Program-made: the position numbers and the translations under genes | The notes under the pieces: model-generated | The model's database searches: none | The model's input: the letters and a program-made list of their open reading frames with translations, nothing else | Told to the model about the DNA's origin: nothing | Assembly: GCA_022722495.1 (NCBI GenBank) | Contig: JAIJLI010000095.1 | Location: 1 to 7,345 of the forward strand | Source of the DNA: Dialister sp. | Lineage (GTDB): Bacteria; Bacillota; Negativicutes; Veillonellales; Dialisteraceae | DNA length: 7,345 nucleotides | Reading direction: 5' to 3' | Shown here: piece after piece, positions 1 through 5,478 of the stretch | Layout: each line of letters begins with the position of its first letter | Position numbering within the stretch: the first letter of the stretch is position 1

Positions 1-26
1 AACACTTTCATGCAATACCGCTACGT

Positions 27-166
27 AGCCCCCTCAGCCCTTCGGGCAGCTCCCCCGATGGGGAGCCAAGAACGTTCTGCCGCTTAACTTAATAGCATTG
101 CCCTAGAGGGGAAGACTGCGATACGAGAATACCATCTTCTAAAAAAAGGCAGCGAAGCCGCCACCT
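27..166 (-). repeat. Dispersed hairpin-rich repeat, left copy
   Basis: Non-coding stretch with stacked short hairpins: GCCC/GGGC at 37-47, and GCTCCCC/GGGGAGC at 49-66 with a CGAT loop. The part at 101-166 matches, in inverted orientation, the repeat at 7255-7320 at the other end of the window. Shared words include AGAGGGGAAG, CGATACG, GAATACC and GCGAAGCCGCCACCT. The left part (27-100) is more diverged from the right copy. It lies beyond the terminator of the dnaN-rlbA transcript. Dispersed intergenic repeats of this general look occur in gut Firmicutes genomes, but the family was not searched. No ORF of note is seen. Confidence 0.6.
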
Positions 167-191
167 CACTACTGAACCTTGAACCAAATGA

Positions 192-245
192 AAACAAAGT
201 AAAAAGGAGCTGTAAAGAAATGAGGATTCATTTCTTCACAGCCAC
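192..245 (-). terminator. Intrinsic terminator after rlbA
   Basis: Read on the minus strand, an 18-base arm (245-228) pairs with 223-206 around a 4-base ATCC loop. There are 15 Watson-Crick pairs, two G-U pairs and one mismatch. A T-rich tail follows (TTTTTACTTTGTTTT, 205-191). It starts 13 bases past the rlbA stop codon. This is a strong Rho-independent terminator and should end the dnaN-rlbA (or dnaA-dnaN-rlbA) transcript. Confidence 0.9.
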
Positions 246-257
246 TTTACCTTTTCC

Positions 258-470
258 CTATTCGGCCTTCATCTGATACTCCCTGCCATCGATGGCAAGG
301 ACATCTCCGAGACGGATCTTCTTGCGTTTTTCATGGACAGGCTTGCCATTCAGCTTCACCTGATGCCGGGCAAGGTAAGCACCGGTCTCTCCGCCGGAGC
401 TGATCGCATCGATCTTTTTCAAAAGCTGGTCAAGCTGGATATAGTCTCCGTAGACGGCTATGATCTCCAT
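258..470 (-). CDS. rlbA: S4-domain RNA-binding protein (YaaA/RlbA family)
   Basis: A 70-residue protein made almost entirely of one S4 RNA-binding fold (about residues 11-60), with the typical IxLDQLLKK start and the late segment KKIRLGDVLAIDG. Small S4 proteins encoded directly after dnaN are common in Firmicutes. They are thought to bind RNA or ribosomes, and the exact role is not settled. The start is taken as ATG at 470-468: it overlaps the dnaN stop as TGATG and has GGGGGAG inside the dnaN 3' end, with GGAG 6 bases upstream. A TTG one codon earlier (473-471) is possible, but its spacing would be only 3 bases. The overlap implies translational coupling with dnaN. The usual next gene, recF, does not follow; a terminator does. 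Confidence 0.88.
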   Translation of the reverse strand: MEIIAVYGDYIQLDQLLKKIDAISSGGETGAYLARHQVKLNGKPVHEKRKKIRLGDVLAIDGREYQMKAE

Positions 471-1582
471 CAATGTCTCCCCCTCATCGGTGTCACGACA
501 TACTGGTAGGCCTTATCTTCTTCCTGCTCTACCAGAAGCGGGCCGTTTTTCTGCAGATGCAGGATGACTGTCTCGCCCTCAGAATGCTTCAGGATATCTT
601 CGATATAGTTGCAGTTGTAGGTGATCTTGATCGGCTCGCCTTCGAGCTTGATGGGGATCGATGTGCTGCTGCGGCCGATCGCAGGATCCTCTTCGTAGAT
701 CTCCACCGTATCCTCATGGAAGATGAAATTGATGGTATGGTAGTCCACACCGCTGGAGATCGGGCTGACAAAACGGACGGCTTCCTGAAAATCGTGAACA
801 TTGACTGTCACGAGTGCATCATGATGGGTCGGGATGACGCGGTGGTAATCCGGATATTCACCGTTGAGAAGGCTGGTAATGAAGTACGTGCTGCCAAAGG
901 TGAAGGCGACATGGTTTTTAGACCAGGAGATCTCGACGGTGCTGCCCTCTTCGTCCGGCAGCAGGCGGACCACATCCGAAAGGATGCTGCCGGAAACGAC
1001 GAAGCGTCCTTGGGCGCTTGCTTCCTCCGGCAGTGTGATCTCTTTGGCAGCCAGGCGGTGCGTATTGGTCGCCGCCATGATGAAGCGGTACTGATCGACC
1101 TCAAAGAGCACGCCGGTGAAAAGCGGCTTCTGTTTATCGGAAGCCGTGGCGAAGGAGACCTGACCGGTCATTTCTTTGAAGTCTTGGCAGGAGACTGTCG
1201 CATGATTGGTATGCTCCATTTCTTTGACTTCTGGGAATTCATTGATGTCGCGGGTCGGGAAACGGGCAAAATAAGAGCCGCAGGTAAAGGAGACCATATT
1301 TTCCTCTTTTTTCTTTTCCATGACGATATCCCCTGCCGGCATCATGCGGATTGTGCTTTGCAGCTGGCTGGCAGCAATCACGATAATGCCTTCTTCCTCG
1401 ATCATGGCCGGGCAGCTTGTTTTGATCCCGATGGTGTAATCATTGGCCTGCAGCTCGACTTTTCCGTTTTCTGCAGCAATGAAGTATCCGTTATTGGTAT
1501 TGGATGTAATTTTTGCCTGTGCAGCCCGCTGTACGCGGTCGATCGCATCAGACAATTCCGTTTTGTCGAAAATGACTCTCAT
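470..1582 (-). CDS. dnaN: DNA polymerase III beta subunit (sliding clamp)
   Basis: This is the beta sliding clamp, a ring-shaped dimer that tethers DNA polymerase III and repair factors to DNA. The 370-residue length is normal for three clamp domains (roughly 1-120, 121-250, 251-370). Recognisable segments are the N-terminal MRVIFDKTELSDAI, LFTGVLFEVD early in domain 2, NTHRLA (family form often DxHRLA), LLNGEYPDYHRVIP, and the C-terminal VTPMR that lines the partner-binding pocket. The tail then continues as GRH, slightly unlike the common ending. Start ATG 1582-1580 is preceded by AGAGGTG with 5 bases of spacing. The stop overlaps rlbA. It sits 291 bases from dnaA, and that gap contains the putative unwinding element, so it probably has its own promoter as well as any readthrough from dnaA. 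Confidence 0.97.
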   Translation of the reverse strand: MRVIFDKTELSDAIDRVQRAAQAKITSNTNNGYFIAAENGKVELQANDYTIGIKTSCPAMIEEEGIIVIAASQLQSTIRMMPAGDIVMEKKKEENMVSFTCGSYFARFPTRDINEFPEVKEMEHTNHATVSCQDFKEMTGQVSFATASDKQKPLFTGVLFEVDQYRFIMAATNTHRLAAKEITLPEEASAQGRFVVSGSILSDVVRLLPDEEGSTVEISWSKNHVAFTFGSTYFITSLLNGEYPDYHRVIPTHHDALVTVNVHDFQEAVRFVSPISSGVDYHTINFIFHEDTVEIYEEDPAIGRSSTSIPIKLEGEPIKITYNCNYIEDILKHSEGETVILHLQKNGPLLVEQEEDKAYQYVVTPMRGRH

Positions 1583-1604
1583 GGCAGCACCTCTAAAAAA
1601 TAAC

Positions 1605-1660
1605 GATGATAGATAAAAGATAGTAGTCGCCGTAGTAGGACGGTGTGAATAAGTGAATAA
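1605..1660 (-). other. Basal unwinding element: tandem DnaA boxes plus DnaA-trios
   Basis: Minus-strand TTATTCACTTATTCACA (1660-1644) is two DnaA boxes sharing one base; the first carries a T for A at its end. Beyond a short GC-rich CCGTCC come CTACTA, GGCGA and CTACTATC. Read 3'-5' on the plus strand from 1638 this gives GAT GAT GCC GCT GAT GAT in one triplet register, then an A-rich tail towards 1605. DnaA-trios (3'-GAT-5') next to paired boxes are known from B. subtilis as the site where DnaA loads on single strands. The assignment rests on pattern only. Confidence 0.65.
1620..1649 (-). promoter_or_regulatory. Candidate dnaN promoter inside the unwinding element
   Basis: Minus-strand TTCACA (1649-1644; 5/6 to TTGACA), an 18-base spacer, and TACTAT (1625-1620; 4/6 to TATAAT). 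Transcription would start near 1613, about 30 bases before the dnaN ATG. The -35 lies within a DnaA box and the -10 within the trios, so DnaA binding would compete with polymerase. The -10 is weak, so this is a tentative call. Confidence 0.3.
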
Positions 1661-1873
1661 CTCTGTGAAAAGTGAGATTTTCTCGAATCTCGCGGTTTGT
1701 TAAAAAGGATTGAATAACTTTTTTGGGAATTCACGGTTTTCACAGGTTTTTACGAACCTGACGTTTTTCACAGTTTTTCAGCAGGATATTGGATGATGGG
1801 AAATGGGGTTGTTCACAGTGAGTGAGGGGCATGGGAGAAAGGGATACTTTACCTTATCCGCCCATGGGGCCCC

Positions 1874-3463
1874 TTATCCCCGCTGCTTTAAGAGCTTTCG
1901 GATCGCTTCGATAGAAGCGCGGGTCTGCGGGTCACGCTCGATGTCTTTTTCCACACGTTCGCAGGCATAGAGGACTGTCGAGTGGTCTTTTCTATGGAAA
2001 TAGTCACGCAGCGTCGGGTAGGACTCGTTCAGCTCATTGCGGCACAGGTACATGGCGATCTGGCGCGGGATGACGATCTTCTGCGGACGGCCGCGGCCGA
2101 GGAGCTTATCCTTCTTGACGCCGTAGTACTGGCAGACGGTATCGATGATGAAGTCGACGGTAAGCTCTTGACGGTTGTCGAGGGGGATCTGGTCTTTCAG
2201 CGCATCCTTGGTGAAGGCGAGCGTGATCGTTTGTTTCTTGATCTGCGAGAAGGTGACGAGCTTATTGAAAGCCCCCTCCAGCTCACGGACATTGGTATTG
2301 ATATGACTTGCGATATAGTCGACCACGTCTTTCGAGAGTGTGATATTGAGCTTTTCTGCCCTCTGCTGAAGGATGATGCAGCAGATCTCATAGTCCGGCG
2401 GAGAGATCGGGGCGACGAGCCCGCTCGAGAAGCGCGTCTGCAGGCGGTCTTCGAGCTTGTCGATATCCTGCGGTGTGCGATCGCTCGTCATGATGATGTG
2501 CTTCTTCTTATCGAAGAGGTCATTGAATGTATTGAAGATCTCCATCTTCGTCGCATCCTTGGAGCCGAAGAACTGCACGTCGTCGATCAGGAGAAAGTCC
2601 AGATTTCTATACTTGGCACGGAATTTCGGCATGGTGTGATTCTGGATGGCATCGATCAGCTCATTGGTGAAAGTCTCGCTCGAGACGAAGAGGACGGAAA
2701 GCTCCGGCTTGTTTTCGTGGATGTAGTTGCAGATGGCGTGGAGCAGATGCGTCTTGCCAAGGCCGGAGGGACCGTAGATGAAAAGAGGGTTCATTTTCTG
2801 ATCGGCCTGATCCGGATGGTCGGCCGTCTTGGCGACTGCATAAGCGGCCTGAAAGGCGATCTCGTTGCAGTTGCCATGGACGAAGGTGGAGAAGGTGTAT
2901 TCTTCATTGACCGGATTCGGCAGGAAGGCATTTCTCTTCTTCGGCTCGCTGCGCACAGGCGCATCGAAGAGAGAGGTCTCTCCGAGCTCCCGGATGTCGG
3001 GGAGCGGGACCTCATCGGCCGTCATAGGCTTCAGCTTGGAAAAATCCGGCGGCATGGCTTCCTTCGGAAAGGGATCATCGATATCAGGCTCCGGGAGAGG
3101 CGCAGGCGTATTTTCATAGGGAGCATCGGCTGTCTCACGGGCCATCGGGAAGGGTGCCTCGCTCTCCGCCGCCTTTTTAGAGGCACCGGCTTCCGGCAAC
3201 GGCGGCATCGGCGCGGGCTGGTTCATGATATCGGAGATCTCGATGGAAAGCTGCTTCCCCGTGATGTCGAAAATAATTTTTTCCAGCTTTCCTTTATATA
3301 CATTTTCGATCCATGGTTTCCGCCGCTTGTTTTTGGGCGAAATCGTCAGTGTGTTTTCTGTCATGGAGATAGGAAAGACTTCGTTGGAAAACATGTCATA
3401 GTACGGGTGGTCATACTGGTCGATATAGTCCAGGATCTGATCCCATAATTGAAAGAAGTCCAT
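1874..3463 (-). CDS. dnaA: Chromosomal replication initiator DnaA
   Basis: DnaA is the AAA+ ATPase that binds DnaA boxes, forms a helical oligomer on oriC and opens the duplex. The 529 residues are somewhat longer than typical (about 450-470), owing to a long linker. Domain I is about 1-80; domain II is a Pro/Glu/Asp-rich linker, about 81-185; domain III is AAA+, about 186-430; domain IV is about 432-529. Visible motifs: Walker A GPSGLGKT (231-238), Walker B LLIDD (291-295), sensor 1 IIMTSD (323-328), RLQTRFSSGL with the arginine-finger region (340-349), and sensor 2 NVRELEGAFNK (391-401). The DNA-binding signature is IPRQIAMYLCRNEL followed by RKDHSTVLYA (491-500), where the family commonly has GRDHTTVxHA. 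Start ATG 3463-3461 follows GCGAGGT with 5-base spacing. DnaA boxes flank it on both sides, so autoregulation is likely. Confidence 0.98.
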   Translation of the reverse strand: MDFFQLWDQILDYIDQYDHPYYDMFSNEVFPISMTENTLTISPKNKRRKPWIENVYKGKLEKIIFDITGKQLSIEISDIMNQPAPMPPLPEAGASKKAAESEAPFPMARETADAPYENTPAPLPEPDIDDPFPKEAMPPDFSKLKPMTADEVPLPDIRELGETSLFDAPVRSEPKKRNAFLPNPVNEEYTFSTFVHGNCNEIAFQAAYAVAKTADHPDQADQKMNPLFIYGPSGLGKTHLLHAICNYIHENKPELSVLFVSSETFTNELIDAIQNHTMPKFRAKYRNLDFLLIDDVQFFGSKDATKMEIFNTFNDLFDKKKHIIMTSDRTPQDIDKLEDRLQTRFSSGLVAPISPPDYEICCIILQQRAEKLNITLSKDVVDYIASHINTNVRELEGAFNKLVTFSQIKKQTITLAFTKDALKDQIPLDNRQELTVDFIIDTVCQYYGVKKDKLLGRGRPQKIVIPRQIAMYLCRNELNESYPTLRDYFHRKDHSTVLYACERVEKDIERDPQTRASIEAIRKLLKQRG

Positions 3464-3511
3464 AGGGTACCTCGCTTGCCATACATAGGGCAGCCGTCGT
3501 GGCTGTGACTA

Positions 3512-3705
3512 TGTGAATGACTTTGTGAATAATTGTGAATAAGGCGTTGTCTCCGATCGGACGCTTTGGAAAGAGGCTTGATGGCATCGGAGAAAGCGGC
3601 GATTGAATATCTTTGTGGATAAGTGGATAAGTCTGTGAATTAATAGATGCTTTCTAGGGCTTTTCCACACGTTCTTCTGCGGTTTTCAAATGGCATTGTG
3701 AATAA
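3512..3705 (-). other. oriC part 1: DnaA-box cluster upstream of dnaA
   Basis: Exact matches to TGTGNATAA (TTATNCACA on the minus strand) lie at 3524-3532, 3534-3542, 3614-3622 (the strict TGTGGATAA form) and 3697-3705. One-mismatch boxes lie at 3512-3520 (TGTGAATGA), 3622-3630 (AGTGGATAA), 3634-3642 (TGTGAATTA) and, in the opposite direction, 3661-3669 (TTTTCCACA). Seven of the eight point the same way. The cluster lies in the dnaA leader and promoter region, as in Bacillus incA/incB. I infer that it is the upstream half of oriC and also the site of dnaA autorepression. Confidence 0.85.
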
Positions 3706-3709
3706 CTTC

Positions 3710-3718
3710 ATTGTATCA
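3710..3718 (-). promoter_or_regulatory. Candidate extended -10 promoter for dnaA
   Basis: Minus-strand TGATACAAT (3718-3710) is an extended -10 element, with TACAAT 5/6 to TATAAT and an upstream TG. No good -35 is seen at 17 bases. The start would fall near 3703, inside the exact DnaA box at 3697-3705, giving a leader of about 240 bases that crosses the whole box cluster. The call is tentative. Confidence 0.35.
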
Positions 3719-3810
3719 TTTCCCTTGCCTCTTGTATATGCACAAGATGTGGGGAGGAAACCGGACAGGGACGCAAGGAAAAAGGCGGAGAGCGGGTTTG
3801 GGGTGTAAGG

Positions 3811-3990
3811 TCAGCCCCTGTGGCGGGGCTCCCTTTGATTGTTTGCGAAAGAGGTTCATCGGGTTCTATAGGTTCAAAAGGTAGAGCGGGGTTGGGGCAG
3901 CGCCAGATCCTTCGACTCAGTTCTCACTGTTCCGCCTTTACATTTTCGAGCATCCGACATTTCACTCCGCTCAGGATAACGAAATGGGGT
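3811..3990 (+). repeat. Long inverted repeat around the kinase gene, left arm
   Basis: About 180 bases, repeated in inverted orientation at about 5239-5410. Core 3897-3986 matches 5328-5239 at 87 of 90 positions, and 3844-3878 matches 5373-5339 with one difference (TGCGAAAGAGGTTCATC onward). The sequence between the two blocks is more diverged, with small length differences. The core contains the widespread intergenic words ATCCTTCGACTC and CGCTCAGGAT. A hairpin AGCCCC/GGGGCT lies at 3813-3830. Within the 772-base dnaA-kinase gap, positions 3721-3810 show only a small CTTGT/ACAAG inverted pair (3731-3746), and 3991-4131 hold a degenerate repeat-like tail (CGCTTCGCTCGAAATGACGATG at 4073-4094). 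No gene is credible here. Confidence 0.8.
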
Positions 3991-4131
3991 GATGCCCGAA
4001 GGTCTCTTGATAGCAACTTCCCGTTTTGATTTCCTGTCATCGACCGCCGGATCGCCAATGAAAAAGATTTCTCGCTTCGCTCGAAATGACGATGCGGGGG
4101 CTGGTGTCTCTCGGTGTATTAGCCTTTCCGT

Positions 4132-4170
4132 CCCTAACCACTAGCTCCCAGTCACTAGTCCCCTCTCCCA
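4132..4170 (-). repeat. Degenerate 7-base-period repeat, inverted orientation
   Basis: Read on the minus strand this falls into heptads such as GGGACTA, GTGACTG, GGAGCTA and GTGGTTA. These resemble the units of the larger array at 5116-5198, which is on the plus strand. With that array it forms an inner inverted pair around the kinase gene. The array is short and degenerate, so the assignment is moderate. Confidence 0.5.
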
Positions 4171-4174
4171 AACC

Positions 4175-4204
4175 TTGCCTTGCCAGCCTTCCCTTTGGTA
4201 AAAT
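4175..4204 (+). promoter_or_regulatory. Candidate promoter of the kinase gene
   Basis: TTGCCT (4175-4180; 4/6 to TTGACA), an 18-base spacer ending in TGG, and TAAAAT (4199-4204; 5/6 to TATAAT) form an extended -10 promoter. The start would be near 4211, leaving a leader of about 25 bases with GAGG at 4226-4229. It abuts the degenerate repeat, so the gene appears to have its own promoter. Confidence 0.5.
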
Positions 4205-4235
4205 GTAAGTAAAAATAACCTAAGTGAGGCAAAGT

Positions 4236-4964
4236 ATGAGTGAGATTACAAATGATCCGCGGCTGAAACAGGCGGCGGAGGAAGCGATAGCAAAGGCAGT
4301 GGACCGGCGCGTGATTTCCTTCACGCTGGATGGTGAGACGTACTGGATCAAGCGGAAGATGGGAAATGGACGGAACCGGTTTGCTAAATATTCCGTCGAG
4401 AAGGAATTTTATTTCGAAGTGGCGAAGATGACCATCGCCGGCCGCGCCGCGCCGCTGCTTGTGCCGGAGATCCTGGTGCTGACGCCGGACTATATGGTGA
4501 CAAAGGACGGCGGGCGCACACTGAAGAACTGGCTCGATACCGACATGCCGGAAGAAGATAAGGAGCAGCTTCTCGAAGAGGCCGGCCGCGCGCTGTGCTC
4601 CCTCCATCAGGCAGGCATCGTCCATGGCCGTCCGGCACTGCGTGACATCACATGGAAAGAGGGAAATTTCACCTTTCTGGACTGGGAGAACCGCATGCTT
4701 ACCAAAGACATCGAAGAGCAGAAGGCCGTCGACCTCATTCTCCTCCTCCATGGTCTGGCACGCGAAGACTACAGAGAAGAAGGACATCGCATGGAAGCCT
4801 TGGACCGTGGCTATCTGGCACAAGGCGGAGAGAAGACGCGTGAAAATGCGATCCGTCTCTTCCGGAAGCACGGCATCCTCTGCCGCATCGTCAAGGCGCT
4901 CTCCCCCTTCCACATGGTCGATGTCGAAGCGGCCAGAAAGGTGTGCGAGTACTTTTTAAATTAG
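4236..4964 (+). CDS. Kinase-fold protein, LPS-kinase/RIO-like family
   Basis: A 242-residue soluble protein that looks like a small, divergent protein-kinase-fold enzyme. Visible parts: a lysine in YWIKRK (K39) in the beta-3 position, acidic residues E55/E57 as helix-C candidates, a hinge-like YMVTKDGGRTLKNWL (86-100), a catalytic-loop-like HGRPALRDI (130-138), and FLDWEN (147-152), whose D149 matches the metal-binding DFG/DFE aspartate. The family commonly has HGDxxxxN, with aspartate where this protein has R132; D137 is the nearest acidic residue. Such proteins in diderm bacteria are often related to Kdo/heptose kinases (KdkA, WaaP, InaA), so a lipopolysaccharide-related role is possible but unproven. 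No signal peptide or membrane segment is seen. ATG at 4236 is chosen because GAGG lies 6 bases upstream; a GTG at 4224 lacks a ribosome binding site. It is a single gene with its own promoter, and its TAG stop is the first bases of a heptamer array. Confidence 0.75.
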   Translation: MSEITNDPRLKQAAEEAIAKAVDRRVISFTLDGETYWIKRKMGNGRNRFAKYSVEKEFYFEVAKMTIAGRAAPLLVPEILVLTPDYMVTKDGGRTLKNWLDTDMPEEDKEQLLEEAGRALCSLHQAGIVHGRPALRDITWKEGNFTFLDWENRMLTKDIEEQKAVDLILLLHGLAREDYREEGHRMEALDRGYLAQGGEKTRENAIRLFRKHGILCRIVKALSPFHMVDVEAARKVCEYFLN

Positions 4965-5005
4965 GAATTAGGAATTAGAAATTAGGAATGAAGGTGGCGG
5001 CTTCG
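4962..5005 (+). repeat. TAGGAAT heptamer array with GC-rich tail at kinase 3' end
   Basis: Four 7-base units, TAGGAAT, TAGGAAT, TAGAAAT and TAGGAAT (4962-4989), followed by GAAGGTGGCGGCTTCG. The same composite (more units, same tail) follows brnQ at 7211-7268, and the tail recurs inverted at 151-166. The TAG of the first unit is the kinase stop codon. No typical intrinsic terminator with a T-run is seen after this gene. Confidence 0.8.
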
Positions 5006-5009
5006 ACGA

Positions 5010-5100
5010 GCTCCTTCGACTTAGGCCGCAGTTGTTCTGGCATTCGTTATCTCATGTGCGACGTATCTCGCCGCTCAGGATGACGAAACGGGGCGATGCC
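5010..5100 (+). repeat. Partial, diverged copy of the dispersed repeat core
   Basis: It shares CTCCTTCGACT at its start and CGCTCAGGATGACGAAA plus GGGGCGATGCC at its end with the repeat at 3897-3993, in the same orientation. The middle differs. This suggests a dispersed family with conserved ends and a variable centre. There is no gene in 4965-5431, which is occupied by repeats and then the brnQ promoter. Confidence 0.6.
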
Positions 5101-5115
5101 TGAAAGTAGTATTCC

Positions 5116-5198
5116 AGTCACCAGTCACTAGTGATTGGTGGCTAGGGGTTAGTGGCTAGGGATTAGGGATTGGGGATTAGGAGTGACTGGTGACTAAA
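5116..5198 (+). repeat. Degenerate heptad array bounded by a 14-base inverted repeat
   Basis: About twelve consecutive 7-base units (AGTCACC, AGTCACT, AGTGATT, GGTGGCT, AGGGGTT, AGTGGCT, AGGGATT and so on). The outer sequences are perfect inverted complements: AGTCACCAGTCACT at 5116-5129 and AGTGACTGGTGACT at 5182-5195. The 7-base rhythm is shared with the TAGGAAT arrays at 4962 and 7211. It is non-coding, in the gap between the kinase gene and the brnQ promoter. Confidence 0.75.
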
Positions 5199-5238
5199 TA
5201 CAACCTTCGGGGATCATCATGATTTATACTCCGCGGCG

Positions 5239-5410
5239 CATTTCGTCATCCTGAGCGGAGTGAAATGTCGGATGTTCGAAAATGTAAAGGCGGAACAGTG
5301 AGAACTGAGTCGAAGGATCTGGCGCCGCACCAACCCCCTTTGAACCTATAGAACCAGATGAACCTCTTTCGCACGCAATCAAAAGGCAGCACGCCCCATG
5401 GGCTGGCCCT
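5239..5410 (-). repeat. Long inverted repeat around the kinase gene, right arm
   Basis: Inverted partner of 3811-3986. The core 5239-5328 differs from its partner at 3 of 90 bases, and a second conserved block lies at 5339-5373. The outer end (5374-5410) is more diverged. It stops about 20 bases before the -35 of the brnQ promoter, so the transporter's control region begins just where the repeat ends. Confidence 0.8.
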
Positions 5411-5431
5411 AAGTCCATACCCAAAACTCAT

Positions 5432-5460
5432 TTGACTTTCTATTCAAATCATGGTAGAAT
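5432..5460 (+). promoter_or_regulatory. Promoter of the T-box leader and brnQ
   Basis: TTGACT (5432-5437), a 17-base spacer and TAGAAT (5455-5460), each 5/6 to the sigma-A/sigma-70 consensus, with an extended -10 TG at 5452-5453. The start is expected near 5467, just ahead of T-box stem I. This is the best promoter in the window. Confidence 0.8.
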
Positions 5461-5478
5461 GTGTCCAATTTCAAAACA

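Larger units (their letters stand above)
1583..1873. other. oriC part 2: dnaA-dnaN intergenic origin region
   Basis: This 291-base gap holds no gene. It contains a TGTGAATAA box (1644-1652), an abutting one-mismatch box (1652-1660), DnaA-trio-like repeats (1605-1640), an AT-rich stretch (about 1665-1770), and several weaker boxes facing the other way: GTTTTCACA 1736-1744 (two mismatches), TTTTTCACA 1764-1772 and TTGTTCACA 1809-1817 (one mismatch each). The order dnaA, boxes, trios, dnaN matches the B. subtilis incC/unwinding region. I infer that strand opening occurs here. Confidence 0.8.

Noticed and set aside
473..1603. Long open frame on the plus strand opposite dnaN (376 codons)
   Set aside because: It is the antisense of a certain gene; the translation has no recognisable motif and is explained by codon bias in dnaN.
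1794..1872. Possible terminator after dnaA (GGGGC/GCCCC arms with ATGGG/CCCAT)
   Set aside because: The arms need a 3-base bulge and a large loop, and no T-run follows, so it is not a convincing terminator.
1982..3448. Long open frame on the plus strand opposite dnaA (488 codons)
   Set aside because: Antisense of dnaA with low-complexity Asp/Arg/Leu-rich composition, no family resemblance and no supporting start signal.
3820..4029. Two short frames (3820-4029 plus, 5224-5424 minus) sharing CERGSSGSIGSKG
   Set aside because: The shared peptide comes from the inverted DNA repeat itself; there is no ribosome binding site, and the similarity is as strong at non-coding positions.
4155..4913. 252-codon minus-strand frame opposite the kinase gene
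   Set aside because: It overlaps a gene with a good ribosome binding site, promoter and kinase motifs; the antisense product shows no domain.
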